NCBI RefSeq assembly: GCF_052180275.1
Contig: NZ_CP197465.1
Span: forward strand, 2,914,001 to 2,978,000
Length of the DNA: 64,000 bases
Direction: 5' to 3'
Source: Kumtagia sp052180275
GTDB lineage: Bacteria > Pseudomonadota > Alphaproteobacteria > Rhizobiales > Rhizobiaceae
Made by a program: the position numbers and the translations under genes. How positions within the stretch are numbered: position 1 is the first letter of the stretch; each line of letters starts with the position of its first letter. The notes under the pieces are model-generated. The model was not told the DNA's origin, did not search any database, and saw only the letters and a list, made by a program, of their open reading frames with translations. Positions 12,107 to 20,707 of this stretch are shown in pieces.

Positions 12107-12985
12107 ATGAACAAGACGATCGTGTTGACGGTGGCATTTGCCGCCGCCCTGAATGCTTTTGCCGCGCAGGCGGCGGAGTTCCCCAACATCCCGCGCACGC
12201 CGCTGTTTTCGACGCAGAAAGCCGCTCCAACGAAGGAGGCGGCCAAGCCGGCCGCCAGACCGGCGAGCGTCTCCAAGACCAGGACAAAGTCGGCCACTTC
12301 CACCAATCTCGCCGGCAAGAAGCCAGTCATCGCGCGTACGCCGCTGTTTTTGACGCAGGCCGCTTCCAACGCAGAGAAGGCGAAACCGGCTGCCAAAACA
12401 AGGCCGAACGCGCCGGCGATGGCGGCGAAAACCAGGAAGGCGAGCGATGCGCCAAAGGCGCAGCGCAAGACGGCAAAGCTGGATATCAAGAAGACGAAGT
12501 CGGCTGCCAGAACGGCGAAGCCGAATGCCACGACGGTGACGGAAGTCATCCTCAAGGCGAAAACGGCGGGTTATCCCGTGAAGCCGGAGGTCGCGGCGAA
12601 GCCTGGCGGGGCAGCAGGGCCCTATCATGCCGTGATCGCCCGCTATGCCGCCGAGTATGGCGTGCCGGTCTCGCTCGCCCATGCCGTCATCAGCGTCGAG
12701 AGCAGCTATCGGCCGAACATGACCGGTTCGGCCGGCGAAGTCGGGCTGATGCAGATCAAGCCGGCGACGGCGCGCGGCCTGGGCTACAGCGGATCGGTGG
12801 CGGGTCTCTACGATCCCGAAACAAACATCCGCTTCGGCATGAAGTATCTTGCCATGGCCCACGAACTCGGCGGCGGAACGACCTGCGGCACGATCCTGAA
12901 ATACAATGCCGGCCATGGCGCAAGGCGAATGAACCCGGTGTCGCAGGCCTATTGCGGCAAGGTGCAGCGGCTCCTGGCGAGCTGA
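12107..12985 (+). CDS. Secreted lytic transglycosylase (SLT domain) with Ala/Lys-rich N-terminal linker
   Basis: About 292 residues. A signal peptide (MNKTIVLTVAFAAALNAFAAQAAE) is followed by roughly 130 residues rich in Ala, Lys and Pro, then a C-terminal SLT domain with the catalytic glutamate in HAVISVESSYRPNM, the motif GEVGLMQIKPATARGLGY, and KYNAGHG. It should cleave MurNAc-GlcNAc with formation of 1,6-anhydroMurNAc. The linker contains a near-duplicate, IPRTPLFSTQKAA and IARTPLFLTQAAS. ATG 12107 was preferred over an upstream TTG (12080) because it begins the signal peptide. It stands alone between the amidase and rnpB. Confidence 0.86.
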   Translation: MNKTIVLTVAFAAALNAFAAQAAEFPNIPRTPLFSTQKAAPTKEAAKPAARPASVSKTRTKSATSTNLAGKKPVIARTPLFLTQAASNAEKAKPAAKTRPNAPAMAAKTRKASDAPKAQRKTAKLDIKKTKSAARTAKPNATTVTEVILKAKTAGYPVKPEVAAKPGGAAGPYHAVIARYAAEYGVPVSLAHAVISVESSYRPNMTGSAGEVGLMQIKPATARGLGYSGSVAGLYDPETNIRFGMKYLAMAHELGGGTTCGTILKYNAGHGARRMNPVSQAYCGKVQRLLAS

Positions 12986-13041
12986 TCACGGCGGCGGCGT
13001 CGTCTGGCGCCATTCGGAATTCCGGCAAAGGTTGGATTTGA

Positions 13042-13070
13042 CTTGCGTTTTGCCGCCAAAGCACCTTTAT
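13042..13070 (+). promoter_or_regulatory. Predicted housekeeping promoter of rnpB
   Basis: CTTGCG (13042-13047), a 17-bp spacer, then CTTTAT (13065-13070). This resembles the rhizobial consensus CTTGAC-N17-CTATAT. The predicted start point falls about 7 bases downstream, at the first base of the P RNA helix P1. Confidence 0.55.
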
Positions 13071-13077
13071 ACGGCGC

Positions 13078-13525
13078 GTCAGCCGGCCGGGCGGCCGCAC
13101 CCGCAACCGCCGAAAGGCCGCGGGTGAGGAAAGTCCGGGCTCCATGGATACACGGTGCCGGATAACGACCGGCGGGGGCGACCCCAGGGAAAGTGCCACA
13201 GAAAGCAGACCGCCCCGCCGATAAATCGGCCCTTTCGCCTCGGGCACGCCGCCGCGAAGGGACCGATCTATAGGCGGGGTAAGGGTGAAAGGGTGGGGTA
13301 AGAGCCCACCGCGCTGCCGGCAACGGGAGCGGCACGGCAAACCCCACCGGGAGCAAAACCGAATAGGGATGGCGCGAGGGGCAACCCTCAGGACTGTTTC
13401 CGGTCCGGCCATCCGGGTAGGTTGCGCGAGGCGCGGAGCAATCCGCGTCCAAGACGAATGGCCGCCACGTCCGCACGCCGCAAGGTGGGCGGGCCATACA
13501 GAACCCGGCTTACAGGCCGGCTGAC
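13078..13525 (+). ncRNA. rnpB: RNase P RNA (class A)
   Basis: The catalytic RNA that trims the 5' leader of tRNA precursors. The universally conserved block GAGGAAAGTCCGGGCTCC is present near 13123, followed by the matching CACAGAAAGCAGACCGCC block. The 3' part has AGAACCCGGCTTAC. The ends pair exactly as helix P1: GTCAGCCGGCC at 13078-13088 and GGCCGGCTGAC at 13515-13525. Its length of about 450 nt is normal for alphaproteobacteria. A T-rich stretch (ATTTTT) follows. Exact ends are inferred from the P1 pairing. Confidence 0.95.
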
Positions 13526-13857
13526 ATTTTTCTGCCTTTTCAAGCGGTTATGCAGGGTGCCTGACAAGGTGAGTCAGGCCCGGTGCGACTGTCCCGTTGC
13601 GCCGCCACGGCGTTGGCGACTGAGCTACGCGCAAGCACGTGAAGTCTGGAATAGTCAGCGATTTCAGCAGCTTGCGTCCGCATGCATTGCCAAACAGCGC
13701 CGCAAGCTTCACGACGACCCGTTTTTTGACGGGACGCACCGCTTTTTGGGGTATTTTTGGCCTATGGGAGGGACGATTTAGCTTTGCGACTGGACGCGGC
13801 TCAAGCACAGGCGGATCGCCAATCTACAGTTGATGATTGGGCCCCAGGTTGCTCCCC
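13526..13857. other. Intergenic region after rnpB
   Basis: This region holds the 3' trailer of rnpB (a T-rich ATTTTTCTGCCTTTT with no strong hairpin) and the convergent 3' end of the lyase gene. A short hairpin-like CCCGTTTTTTGACGGG is visible near 13719. No protein-like frame or known RNA is recognised. Confidence 0.5.
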
Positions 13858-14973
13858 TCACGCAACGGCGGCAGTCAGCGACCGATCGATCGCCCGCCAC
13901 AGTTCCTCGATCGGCTCGCAGCCGACCGACAGGCGGACAAAACCCGGCGCCACCGCGTCGCCCCAGCGGGCGCGGCGCTCGGCCGAGCTGTGCACGCTGC
14001 CGAAGGAGGTGGCGGGCTGGATGAGCGCGCAGCCGTCGATGAAGGCTTCCGCCTTTTCGGCGCTCCCGAGGGTCAACCCGATCAGCGAACCGAAGCGCAG
14101 CATCTGCGTGGAGGCAAGATTGTGCGACGGATGATCCGGCAGGCCGGGATAGATCACCGCCTCGACGGTCTTGTGCTCCTTCAGCCGCGCGGCGATCGTG
14201 CCTGCCGAGCTGTTCATGCGGTCGAAGCGCACCTCCAGCGTTTCAAGGCCGCGATGCAGAAGCCAGGCCTCGAACGGGCCGGGGATGCAGCCGGAGAGTT
14301 CGCGCCAGCGGCGGATTGATTCGAAGATTTCGGCGTCGCGGGTGGCGACATGGCCGAACAGGGCGTCGGAATGGCCATTGGGAGCCTTGGTGTCGGCGGC
14401 CACCACGATGTCTGCGCCAAAATCCAGCGGCCGCTGGCCGTAGGGCGTCATGGTGGTGTTGTCGGCGACGACCAGCGCGCCCGAGGCATGCGCGGCCATT
14501 GCTACCGCGGCGATGTCACAGACATCGAGGCCGGGATTTGCGGGGGTCTCGACGAAGACCAGACGGTAGCCGTCAAAACCACCATCAAGGAAGGATGCGG
14601 TAGGCCTTAGGTCGAAGGAGACGCCGAAGCGCGACAGGAACCGCTCGCTTAGTACGCGTGTTGTATAATAGCCGTCGGAGGGCAGCAGGATGCGGTCGCC
14701 GGACTTCAGAAGGCCGAAGAACACGGCGGAAATCGCGGCCATGCCGGAGGGGAAGGCGAGGCAGGGCGCATCCTCCAGATGCGACAGCAATTCCTCCGCC
14801 GCCTCCCAGGTGGCGTTGTCGAAACGGCCGTACTGGTTGAAGTTTCCGGGATCGCCCGGCAGGTGATAGGTCGAGGCCAGCGTCAACGGCAGGGCGACGG
14901 GATCGCCCTTGGCGAGCTTGCGGCGGCGCAGATGCGGCAGGCTCGCGGCGCGGGAGGCGGTGGTGTCGGTCAT
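13858..14973 (-). CDS. PLP-dependent Cys/Met metabolism lyase (cystathionine gamma-lyase-like)
   Basis: About 371 residues of the fold type I Cys/Met family, which handles cystathionine, methionine or homocysteine chemistry. Seen: FPSGMAAISAVFFGLLKSGDR, the PLP-contact DNTTMTPYGQRPL, the Schiff-base lysine at about 196 in AADTKAPNGHSDALFG, and the late LIQPATSFGSVHSSAERRARWG. The family normally has SxTK before the glycine, and DTK is an accepted variation. ATG 14973 was chosen because GGGAG precedes it; the open frame continues to 15096. Whether it acts as a gamma-lyase, beta-lyase or gamma-synthase cannot be settled from sequence. Confidence 0.85.
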   Translation of the reverse strand: MTDTTASRAASLPHLRRRKLAKGDPVALPLTLASTYHLPGDPGNFNQYGRFDNATWEAAEELLSHLEDAPCLAFPSGMAAISAVFFGLLKSGDRILLPSDGYYTTRVLSERFLSRFGVSFDLRPTASFLDGGFDGYRLVFVETPANPGLDVCDIAAVAMAAHASGALVVADNTTMTPYGQRPLDFGADIVVAADTKAPNGHSDALFGHVATRDAEIFESIRRWRELSGCIPGPFEAWLLHRGLETLEVRFDRMNSSAGTIAARLKEHKTVEAVIYPGLPDHPSHNLASTQMLRFGSLIGLTLGSAEKAEAFIDGCALIQPATSFGSVHSSAERRARWGDAVAPGFVRLSVGCEPIEELWRAIDRSLTAAVA

Positions 14974-15125
14974 GTTAAGGCGCTCCCAGAACGCGGGGCG
15001 TTGTGCGTTGAAATAACCGCAGCGCCTCGTGGAGCCCTTGCCTAGCCGTGCGGATGGGATGGGGCAAGGGCTGCGTGCCGCACTGTGCTGTTGCAACGGA
15101 TGAGGCTATCGGCGCCTCGGTCGTC

Positions 15126-17021
15126 CTATACCACCTCGAAATCGGCTGCGCTTACGGGGGGCAGCCCTGCCAGCGTGGCGAAATGGATGGCGGCACCCGC
15201 GCCATTGCCATCGGCGTCATAGAAGAGCTTGCCGGTGTCGGTCTCGTAGATGATGCGGTCGTCGGCGTCGCCGGCGAGTCCGGAAGCGTTGGCGTTGAAG
15301 GCGGTCACAGCAAGAGGGCCGATTGCAGTCAGCGCCTTGAAGACGTTTTTCGCCAACTGGATCGTATCATCGGCGGCCGAAAAATCAGTGATCGAGTCGA
15401 CATTGGAAGCGCCGAGTGTGGAGGAAAAGACGAACACGTCCTTTCCCGCGCCGCCGCTGAGCCGGTCAGCGCCCAATCCCCCGTCGATCGCGTCGCTTAC
15501 CTTCAAGCCAGAAAGGACGTTCTTCGCTGCATCACCGATCAGCTTGTCGTTGAAGGCGGAACCTTCCAGGTTTTCGATAGAAGCAAACGTGTCGGCAACT
15601 GCATCACCGTCGGGATCAGCCAGGCTGACCCGAACGCCGTTAGCGGCGTCGGAAAAAGAAGCGGTATCGCTGCCGTTCCCACCATCTAGATGGTCGCCGT
15701 CCCCCCCTCCGATAAGAATGTCATTGCCGTCACCACCGTTGAGCCTGTCCATCGCTTCGCCGCCGATCAACGTGTCGTTTCCGGCGCCCCCGTTGAGAAC
15801 GTCCATGTGATCAAGGCCTGACAGAATGTTGTCCCCAACGTCCCCTTCAAGCGTATCGGAGAAGGCTGAACCCTCCACGCTTTCAATGGAATTGTAAGTG
15901 TCCCCCTTCGCTTCGCCGGTATTGAGCGACGGATTGACAAGGCTGACCTTAACGGCGGAAGATGCCTCCGCATAGGAGACAGTGTCCAGTCCAGCGTCGC
16001 CGCTCAGATAGTCGTTGCCGAGGTCGCCGACCAATCTATCGTTGCCGCCGCCACCATACAGCCGGTTGTCGCCTTCGTCGCCCGTCAAAGAGTCGACGAA
16101 ACCGGAACCGACTACATTCTCGATGCCCCGAATATAGTCGCCCTTGGCGTCCCCAAGGCTGTAGTCTTGAAAATCGAGTCGAAGATCGATGGTCACCCCA
16201 GCGTTCGACGTCGAATAGCTGGCCGTATCGTTGCCCGCGCCACCCGTAATACTGTCCATGCCCTTGCCGCCCTGCAATATGTCGTTGAAGGCGGAGCCAC
16301 GCAAGTAATCATTCTTCGATGTTCCGATCAACGTGTAACCGGATGTTGTTGTTGAAGTCAGAATATTTATTCCATTGGTCGCTGATTTAGAAAAATCCAA
16401 TATGCCTCCGGAGCCTTCGAGTTCGATGACTATACCGTCGATCATAGATCCCGAGATTTTCTGGAACTTCGACAGGATGTCGATGGTTGCGACGACCTTG
16501 CCCTCCACCGACAGGTTCTCGACATCGACGATCGTCCTGCCGACAAGGTTCGCATACTCCACTTTCAGCGTATCGATCCCGGTGCCGCCATTGAAAACAC
16601 CTCGATCGTAAGTTTCGTTGACAGTGAATAATATATCGTCTCCGTCACCTCCATAAAGTTCGTCGCGTCCTCGGAGCCCGGTTGACAGCGAGTCGTTGCC
16701 GTTTCCTCCGACCAACACGTTTGACCCTGAATTGCCCTCCAAAATGTCGTCGAAACTGGACCCGGTCAGGTTTTCGATCGAGTTGTAGGTGTCGCCGGCA
16801 GCGATTCCCCGATTATATTCAGGGCTGGTCAAGGATGCTCGGGCTCCAGCAATCGCGTCAGCATACGAGGCCGTGTCGATGCCTCTCCCTCCGCTCAGAT
16901 AATCTGAGCCGGCGCCGCCCAACAGAATGTCGTTACCGTCCCCCCCCCGAAAGCTTGTCGTCGCCGCCATACCCCTTGATCGTGTCGTCGCCTGCATCGC
17001 CAATGATGGTGTTGTTCTCAT
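15126..17021 (-). CDS. RTX-type calcium-binding repeat protein, C-terminal part (separated by a frameshift)
   Basis: This frame carries the C-terminal ~610 residues of one large secreted protein whose N-terminal part is at 16933-19104. Real homology starts at about 16947 (GGDGNDILLGGAGSDYLSGG); the residues encoded between 17021 and there are out of frame and meaningless. It holds many GGxGxDxLx calcium-binding nonapeptides and one more VENL-type module (TIVDVENLSVEGKVVATIDI). The end resembles a type I secretion signal region: SGGAGKDVFVFSS, then DSITDFSAADDTIQL, finishing in hydrophobic ADFEVV. No secretion genes are nearby. As sequenced, translation of the full protein would need a frameshift or loss of one base. 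Confidence 0.8.
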   Translation of the reverse strand: MRTTPSLAMQATTRSRGMAATTSFRGGDGNDILLGGAGSDYLSGGRGIDTASYADAIAGARASLTSPEYNRGIAAGDTYNSIENLTGSSFDDILEGNSGSNVLVGGNGNDSLSTGLRGRDELYGGDGDDILFTVNETYDRGVFNGGTGIDTLKVEYANLVGRTIVDVENLSVEGKVVATIDILSKFQKISGSMIDGIVIELEGSGGILDFSKSATNGINILTSTTTSGYTLIGTSKNDYLRGSAFNDILQGGKGMDSITGGAGNDTASYSTSNAGVTIDLRLDFQDYSLGDAKGDYIRGIENVVGSGFVDSLTGDEGDNRLYGGGGNDRLVGDLGNDYLSGDAGLDTVSYAEASSAVKVSLVNPSLNTGEAKGDTYNSIESVEGSAFSDTLEGDVGDNILSGLDHMDVLNGGAGNDTLIGGEAMDRLNGGDGNDILIGGGDGDHLDGGNGSDTASFSDAANGVRVSLADPDGDAVADTFASIENLEGSAFNDKLIGDAAKNVLSGLKVSDAIDGGLGADRLSGGAGKDVFVFSSTLGASNVDSITDFSAADDTIQLAKNVFKALTAIGPLAVTAFNANASGLAGDADDRIIYETDTGKLFYDADGNGAGAAIHFATLAGLPPVSAADFEVV

Positions 17022-19104
17022 TGTTGCCGTTCAGGAGGTCATCGTGAGCCGAGCCTGTCAGGTTCTCGATAGAGTTGAAGGTATCGCCTTTCGCCTCGCC
17101 AGTGTTGATCGAAGGGTCGGTTAGGCTGATCGCGATGCCACCAGCGGCGAGTTTGTAGGAAGCGGTGTCGGTGCCGATCCCGCCGGAGAGATAATCGGCG
17201 CCAAGCCCCCCGCGCAAAGTATCGTTGCCCTCGCCGCCAAACAAAGTGTCGTCGCCGGCCAAGCCGCTGAGCGTGTCGTTGCCGGCGGCACCATCGACAT
17301 GGTTGGCGGAGGCGCTGGCCTCCAGCGTGTCGTGGAAGGCGGATCCGGTTAGGTTCTCGACGGAATTGTAGGTATCGCCCTTGGCCTCGCCCGTATTGAG
17401 CGAGGGATCGGCAAAGCTGACTGTGACGTCCGCGACCGCGCCGGCATAGGAGGCGCGGTCACCGCCCTTTCCGCCGCTGAGATAGTCAGCGCCGAGACCA
17501 CCCATCAACAGATCGTTGCCATCGCCGCCGAACAGCGTGTCGTCGCCGGCCAAGCCGCTGAGCGTGTCGTTTCCGGCGCTTCCATCGACATGGTTGGCGG
17601 AGGCGTTGCCCTCCAGCGTGTCGTTGAAGGCCGATCCGGTGAGGTTCTCGACGGAATTGTAGGTATCGCCCTTGGCCTCGCCCATATTGAGCGAGGGATC
17701 GGTGAGGCTGGCGGTGACGCCCGCGACCGCGCCGGCATAGGAGGCGCGGTCACCGCCCTTTCCGCCGCTGAGATAGTCAGCGCCGAGACCACCCATCAAC
17801 AGATCGCCGCCGTCGCCGCCGAACAGCTTGTCGTCGCCGGCAAGGCCGCTGAGATTGTCGTCGCCGCCGCCGCCGTCAACATTATTAGCTGCGGTATCGC
17901 CCTCCAGTATGTCTTTGAAGGCCGAGCCAGTGAGATTCTCGATGGAGTCGTAGGTGTCGCCACTGGCCTCGCCGGTATTCTGCGAACGATTGGTGAGACT
18001 GGCAGTGACGCCAGCCGTCGCACCGGCATAGCAAGCGCGGTCGATACCGTCCCCACCGCTCAGATCGTCGGAATCAAGCCCGCCGATCAGGACGTCGTTG
18101 CCAGCGCCACCATAAAGCACATCGGTGTTATCTCCCCCTTGGAGGATATCGGCGAATTTAGTTCCGGTTATTCTGTCAAAATGGGAGGTTCCTATCAATT
18201 CAACGCCTGAAGTAGCGTAGTCTGCTTGAATATCTAATCCTCCTAAAGCTTTATTTTTGGAAAAATCAAACTCTCCACCGATTCCAACCAATTGCAATCC
18301 GGTCCCTCCCTCGATTTCTACGCTATCAAATAAGGATATAAATTCCAAAGTTGTAGTTGAAAGCCCATTCAGAACAAGATTCTCTACATTTTTAACTGAA
18401 AACCGCGGTATGTACGCATCAGCAGCTATAAAGGTGTCCATACCCGCACCGCCATCAACAATGCTTCCGCTGGAATATGTCAAAAGCGTTGAGAACGTAT
18501 CATTTCCATTCCCACCGTTCAGAATATCCTTTCCTTCAGAGAAATAAAAATAATCGTCTCCATCGGCGCCGTCAATGATATCGCTATGCTCCGACCCCGA
18601 AATTAGATCGCCTTCTTTTGTTGCAGTTATATTAAGTCCGCGATCGGAATACTCACCATATATATGAGCGCTTTGCCCGTTGGTGATTCTTGATGAGAAA
18701 TCAATATACTTTCCATTGCTATTCAAATTTATGCCAACATAGCTGGCGGATGGATTTGAGCCGTATATTATTTCAAAAGAAGCAAGAAATTCTGTGCTTG
18801 CACTTATGCTAATTGTCGTAACGTCAAGATTCTCTACGTTTTTTATTGATATAAAATAATCTGTATGATATCTTTGATCAAGAACGATTGTATCATCGCC
18901 CTCTCCGCCGTCGACATAGGCATGGTTTTTTTCATTTCCTCCGGTTAGAAATTGGTATCCCCCGAGTATAAATTTGTCATTCCCGCCCTCGCCGTTCAAT
19001 GTGTCGATTCCGCCGATTCTTCTTGGCAGATTTCCCTCAAACGTATCAGCATCCGCACTGCCGATGATCGTATCGTCGCCTTTGGTAAGGTTGTAGGTGG
19101 TCAT
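16933..19104 (-). CDS. RTX-type calcium-binding repeat protein, N-terminal part
   Basis: About 723 residues starting MTTYNLTKGDDTIIGSADAD, with AGGGAA upstream of ATG 19104. There is no signal peptide, as expected for a type I-secreted protein. The first ~330 residues have few RTX repeats and two related modules (FISIKNVENLDVTTISIS and RFSVKNVENLVLNGLST); the rest is dense GGxGxD repeat in 97-residue units. The DNA of the first third is visibly AT-rich for this genome. Joined with the following frame the protein would be about 1325 residues. Function is probably surface or extracellular (adhesin, matrix or enzyme scaffold); no catalytic motif is visible. Confidence 0.8.
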   Translation of the reverse strand: MTTYNLTKGDDTIIGSADADTFEGNLPRRIGGIDTLNGEGGNDKFILGGYQFLTGGNEKNHAYVDGGEGDDTIVLDQRYHTDYFISIKNVENLDVTTISISASTEFLASFEIIYGSNPSASYVGINLNSNGKYIDFSSRITNGQSAHIYGEYSDRGLNITATKEGDLISGSEHSDIIDGADGDDYFYFSEGKDILNGGNGNDTFSTLLTYSSGSIVDGGAGMDTFIAADAYIPRFSVKNVENLVLNGLSTTTLEFISLFDSVEIEGGTGLQLVGIGGEFDFSKNKALGGLDIQADYATSGVELIGTSHFDRITGTKFADILQGGDNTDVLYGGAGNDVLIGGLDSDDLSGGDGIDRACYAGATAGVTASLTNRSQNTGEASGDTYDSIENLTGSAFKDILEGDTAANNVDGGGGDDNLSGLAGDDKLFGGDGGDLLMGGLGADYLSGGKGGDRASYAGAVAGVTASLTDPSLNMGEAKGDTYNSVENLTGSAFNDTLEGNASANHVDGSAGNDTLSGLAGDDTLFGGDGNDLLMGGLGADYLSGGKGGDRASYAGAVADVTVSFADPSLNTGEAKGDTYNSVENLTGSAFHDTLEASASANHVDGAAGNDTLSGLAGDDTLFGGEGNDTLRGGLGADYLSGGIGTDTASYKLAAGGIAISLTDPSINTGEAKGDTFNSIENLTGSAHDDLLNGNNENNTIIGDAGDDTIKGYGGDDKLSGGGR
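16940..16948. other. Homopolymer of nine C causing a frameshift in the RTX gene
   Basis: On the coding (minus) strand a run of nine G occurs where the repeat pattern GG-D-G-N-D needs eight. With eight the frame would read KLSGGDGNDILLGG without interruption. With nine the upstream frame ends at 16933 as SGGGR-stop. Either a real switch, a mutation, or a sequencing error. Confidence 0.85.
17170..18050 (-). repeat. Tandem 291-bp (97-residue) units in the RTX gene
   Basis: Three consecutive units with a period of 291 bp: the same AAGCCGCTGAG-type segment recurs near 17261, 17552 and 17843. Each encodes SGLAGDDTLFGGDGND..MGGLGADYLSGG..DRASYAGAVAGVTASLTDPSLN.GEAKGDTYNSVENLTGSAFNDTLEG. The first two are nearly identical over long stretches, and more diverged units extend on both sides. 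Confidence 0.8.
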
Positions 19105-19481
19105 GGAATTTCCCTGGGTCGAATGCCGTTGCGCGATTCGCCGTTCACCGGCGACCGAAGAAAGTTTTCGGGATAGCTGATCGTCCGGCCCCATTCCCCT
19201 CCCGCGTGGAACGAAGCCGGCCGGTTGTGATTTTATTGTGTTTCAGACGCTGTATCGCAAATTCATACTTGTCGAGTCAATCAAGGCAAGTATTTGACGG
19301 CGGTGTGAGGAAATCCAGCAACAGGGGCGGTTGTTCGATTTTTCGGCCCTGTCGGCGTTTTGGGGATTGCTGTATGGAGGCCGCGCAGGGACATTCTTGG
19401 CGCGCACCGTTCGACTTTGCGGTCTCGCGGGAACCCTCCCTTAACAATCCTTGAATATGCTGCAGTGCAGCGAGGCGTCGC
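19105..19481. other. Divergent intergenic region between the RTX gene and the diguanylate cyclase gene
   Basis: Must hold promoters for both directions. Seen: the ribosome binding site of the RTX gene at its left edge and a small palindrome CTGCAGTGCAG near 19459, close to the GTG start at 19482. No further gene or clear operator is recognised. Confidence 0.45.
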
Positions 19482-20270
19482 GTGTCGGCGAAAAAACTGG
19501 ATTTCTCATCCCGGGGCTGGGGCCGTGTCTGTCTGCTCAGCGTGCTCGGCACGCTGGGGTGCATCGCCGTTGCCTTCGCCATCGACAGCTATTCGTTCGA
19601 GACCGGCATGTGGCGGTGGGGCAGCGACCCCTGGAACAATTTTTTCATCCCGCTGGTGCTCGGGCCGCCGATCTTCGGCTTTCTGCTCAGCCGGCAGCGG
19701 GCGCTGGCCATCGCCCATCACCGGTTGATGATCGTCGCCTCGACCGACGGCCTGACCTCGTGCCTGACGCGCAGCGCCTTCACGACGCTGGTCGACGCCT
19801 ATCTGGAGAAGGTGGCGGCGGAAGAGAACAGGCGGGAAGGGGCGCTGCTCGTCATCGACGTCGATAATTTCAAAAACATCAATGACAGTTTCGGCCACGA
19901 CCGGGGGGACGAGGCGCTGAAGGTGATCGCGAACACCATCAAGGGCGCGGTGCGGGAAATCGATCTGGTCGGGCGGCTGGGCGGCGAGGAATTCAGCGTC
20001 TTTCTTCCGGGGCTGGATTCTGACCGGACGGCGGCGGTGGCCGAGCGGATCAGGGCGGCGATCAATGCCGCCGAATTCGTGCCCGACGGGCAGCGATGCG
20101 CGCTGTCGGTCAGCGTCGGCGGCGCGACCTTCGAGCGGAGCGCGTCGTTCGCGCAGCTCTACAAACACGCCGACTTGCGGCTCTACGCAGCCAAGCGCAA
20201 CGGCCGCAATCGCGTGGAGATTGCGCGGGCGGCAGGCTTGGACGGAAGCGCCGGTCCGGTCATGCACTGA
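19482..20270 (+). CDS. Membrane-anchored GGDEF diguanylate cyclase
   Basis: 262 residues. Two hydrophobic segments near the N-terminus (VCLLSVLGTLGCIAVAFAI and FFIPLVLGPPIFGFLL) anchor it, and residues about 90-250 form a GGDEF domain: STDGLTSCLTRSAF, DVDNFKNINDSFGHDRGDEAL, and the active-site motif RLGGEEFSVFLPG. The inhibitory I-site RxxD (REID) lies five residues before GGEEF, so feedback by c-di-GMP is likely. It should make c-di-GMP from two GTP. The GTG start is used for lack of an ATG. Its position beside an RTX surface protein is suggestive but unproven. Confidence 0.88.
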   Translation: MSAKKLDFSSRGWGRVCLLSVLGTLGCIAVAFAIDSYSFETGMWRWGSDPWNNFFIPLVLGPPIFGFLLSRQRALAIAHHRLMIVASTDGLTSCLTRSAFTTLVDAYLEKVAAEENRREGALLVIDVDNFKNINDSFGHDRGDEALKVIANTIKGAVREIDLVGRLGGEEFSVFLPGLDSDRTAAVAERIRAAINAAEFVPDGQRCALSVSVGGATFERSASFAQLYKHADLRLYAAKRNGRNRVEIARAAGLDGSAGPVMH

Positions 20271-20707
20271 CGCCGCCGGGCGTCCTTCGCACCAATCGAT
20301 GAAATCCGACTGGCGTGTATTTACCGGCCGGCCCTGTGCCGTTGCGGCGTCACGCCCGGCAATAACCCTTCGTTAGTCTTAATGGACCATAAAGCATGTT
20401 GGGCCGGAAAGGCTCCCGTCGGGGCTGTCCGTCCCGGCAGTCGTAACCCGATCCCGTTGACGCCCATATTGGCCCATGCTATCCCATTTCCAACTTCAGC
20501 AGCGCGTGCGTGGACGGGTGACGGCGTCGAAATTTTCGGCGGCCGGCCTTGGCGTTTTTCAGCCGCGAGCCTGCGCTGGCGAGGTCTTGACGGAGCAGGG
20601 AGCGGGCACGCCGTGGTTGGCCGGTCTCGACTCCGAAGCCCGGAAGGGGCCTGGAAAAGGCGCGTCGCACCCGGCGCAGAACAGGAGGGATGCGGCCGCC
20701 GCATCGG
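20271..20707. other. Upstream region of the dcw cluster
   Basis: Presumably holds the promoter of mraZ and the whole cluster. A TTAGTCTTAATGGACC stretch near 20373 is the only AT-rich patch and could be a promoter or regulator site, but it does not fit TTAA-N7-TTAA for CtrA. AGGAGGG at 20683-20689 lies 18 bases before the likely mraZ start. No gene is recognised. Confidence 0.4.

Noticed and set aside
13600..13640. ACTGAGCTAC near 13620, which is the reverse complement of a tRNA D-arm (GTAGCTCAGT)
   Set aside because: No matching acceptor, anticodon or T arms can be folded around it on either strand, so it is probably chance.
13757..14134. Open frame starting MAYGRDDLALRLDAAQAQADRQ
   Set aside because: It runs through the antisense of the lyase gene and shows no family resemblance; most of it is a shadow.
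20371..20386. TTAGTCTTAATGG upstream of mraZ as a CtrA site
   Set aside because: It does not satisfy TTAA-N7-TTAA; only one half-site fits.
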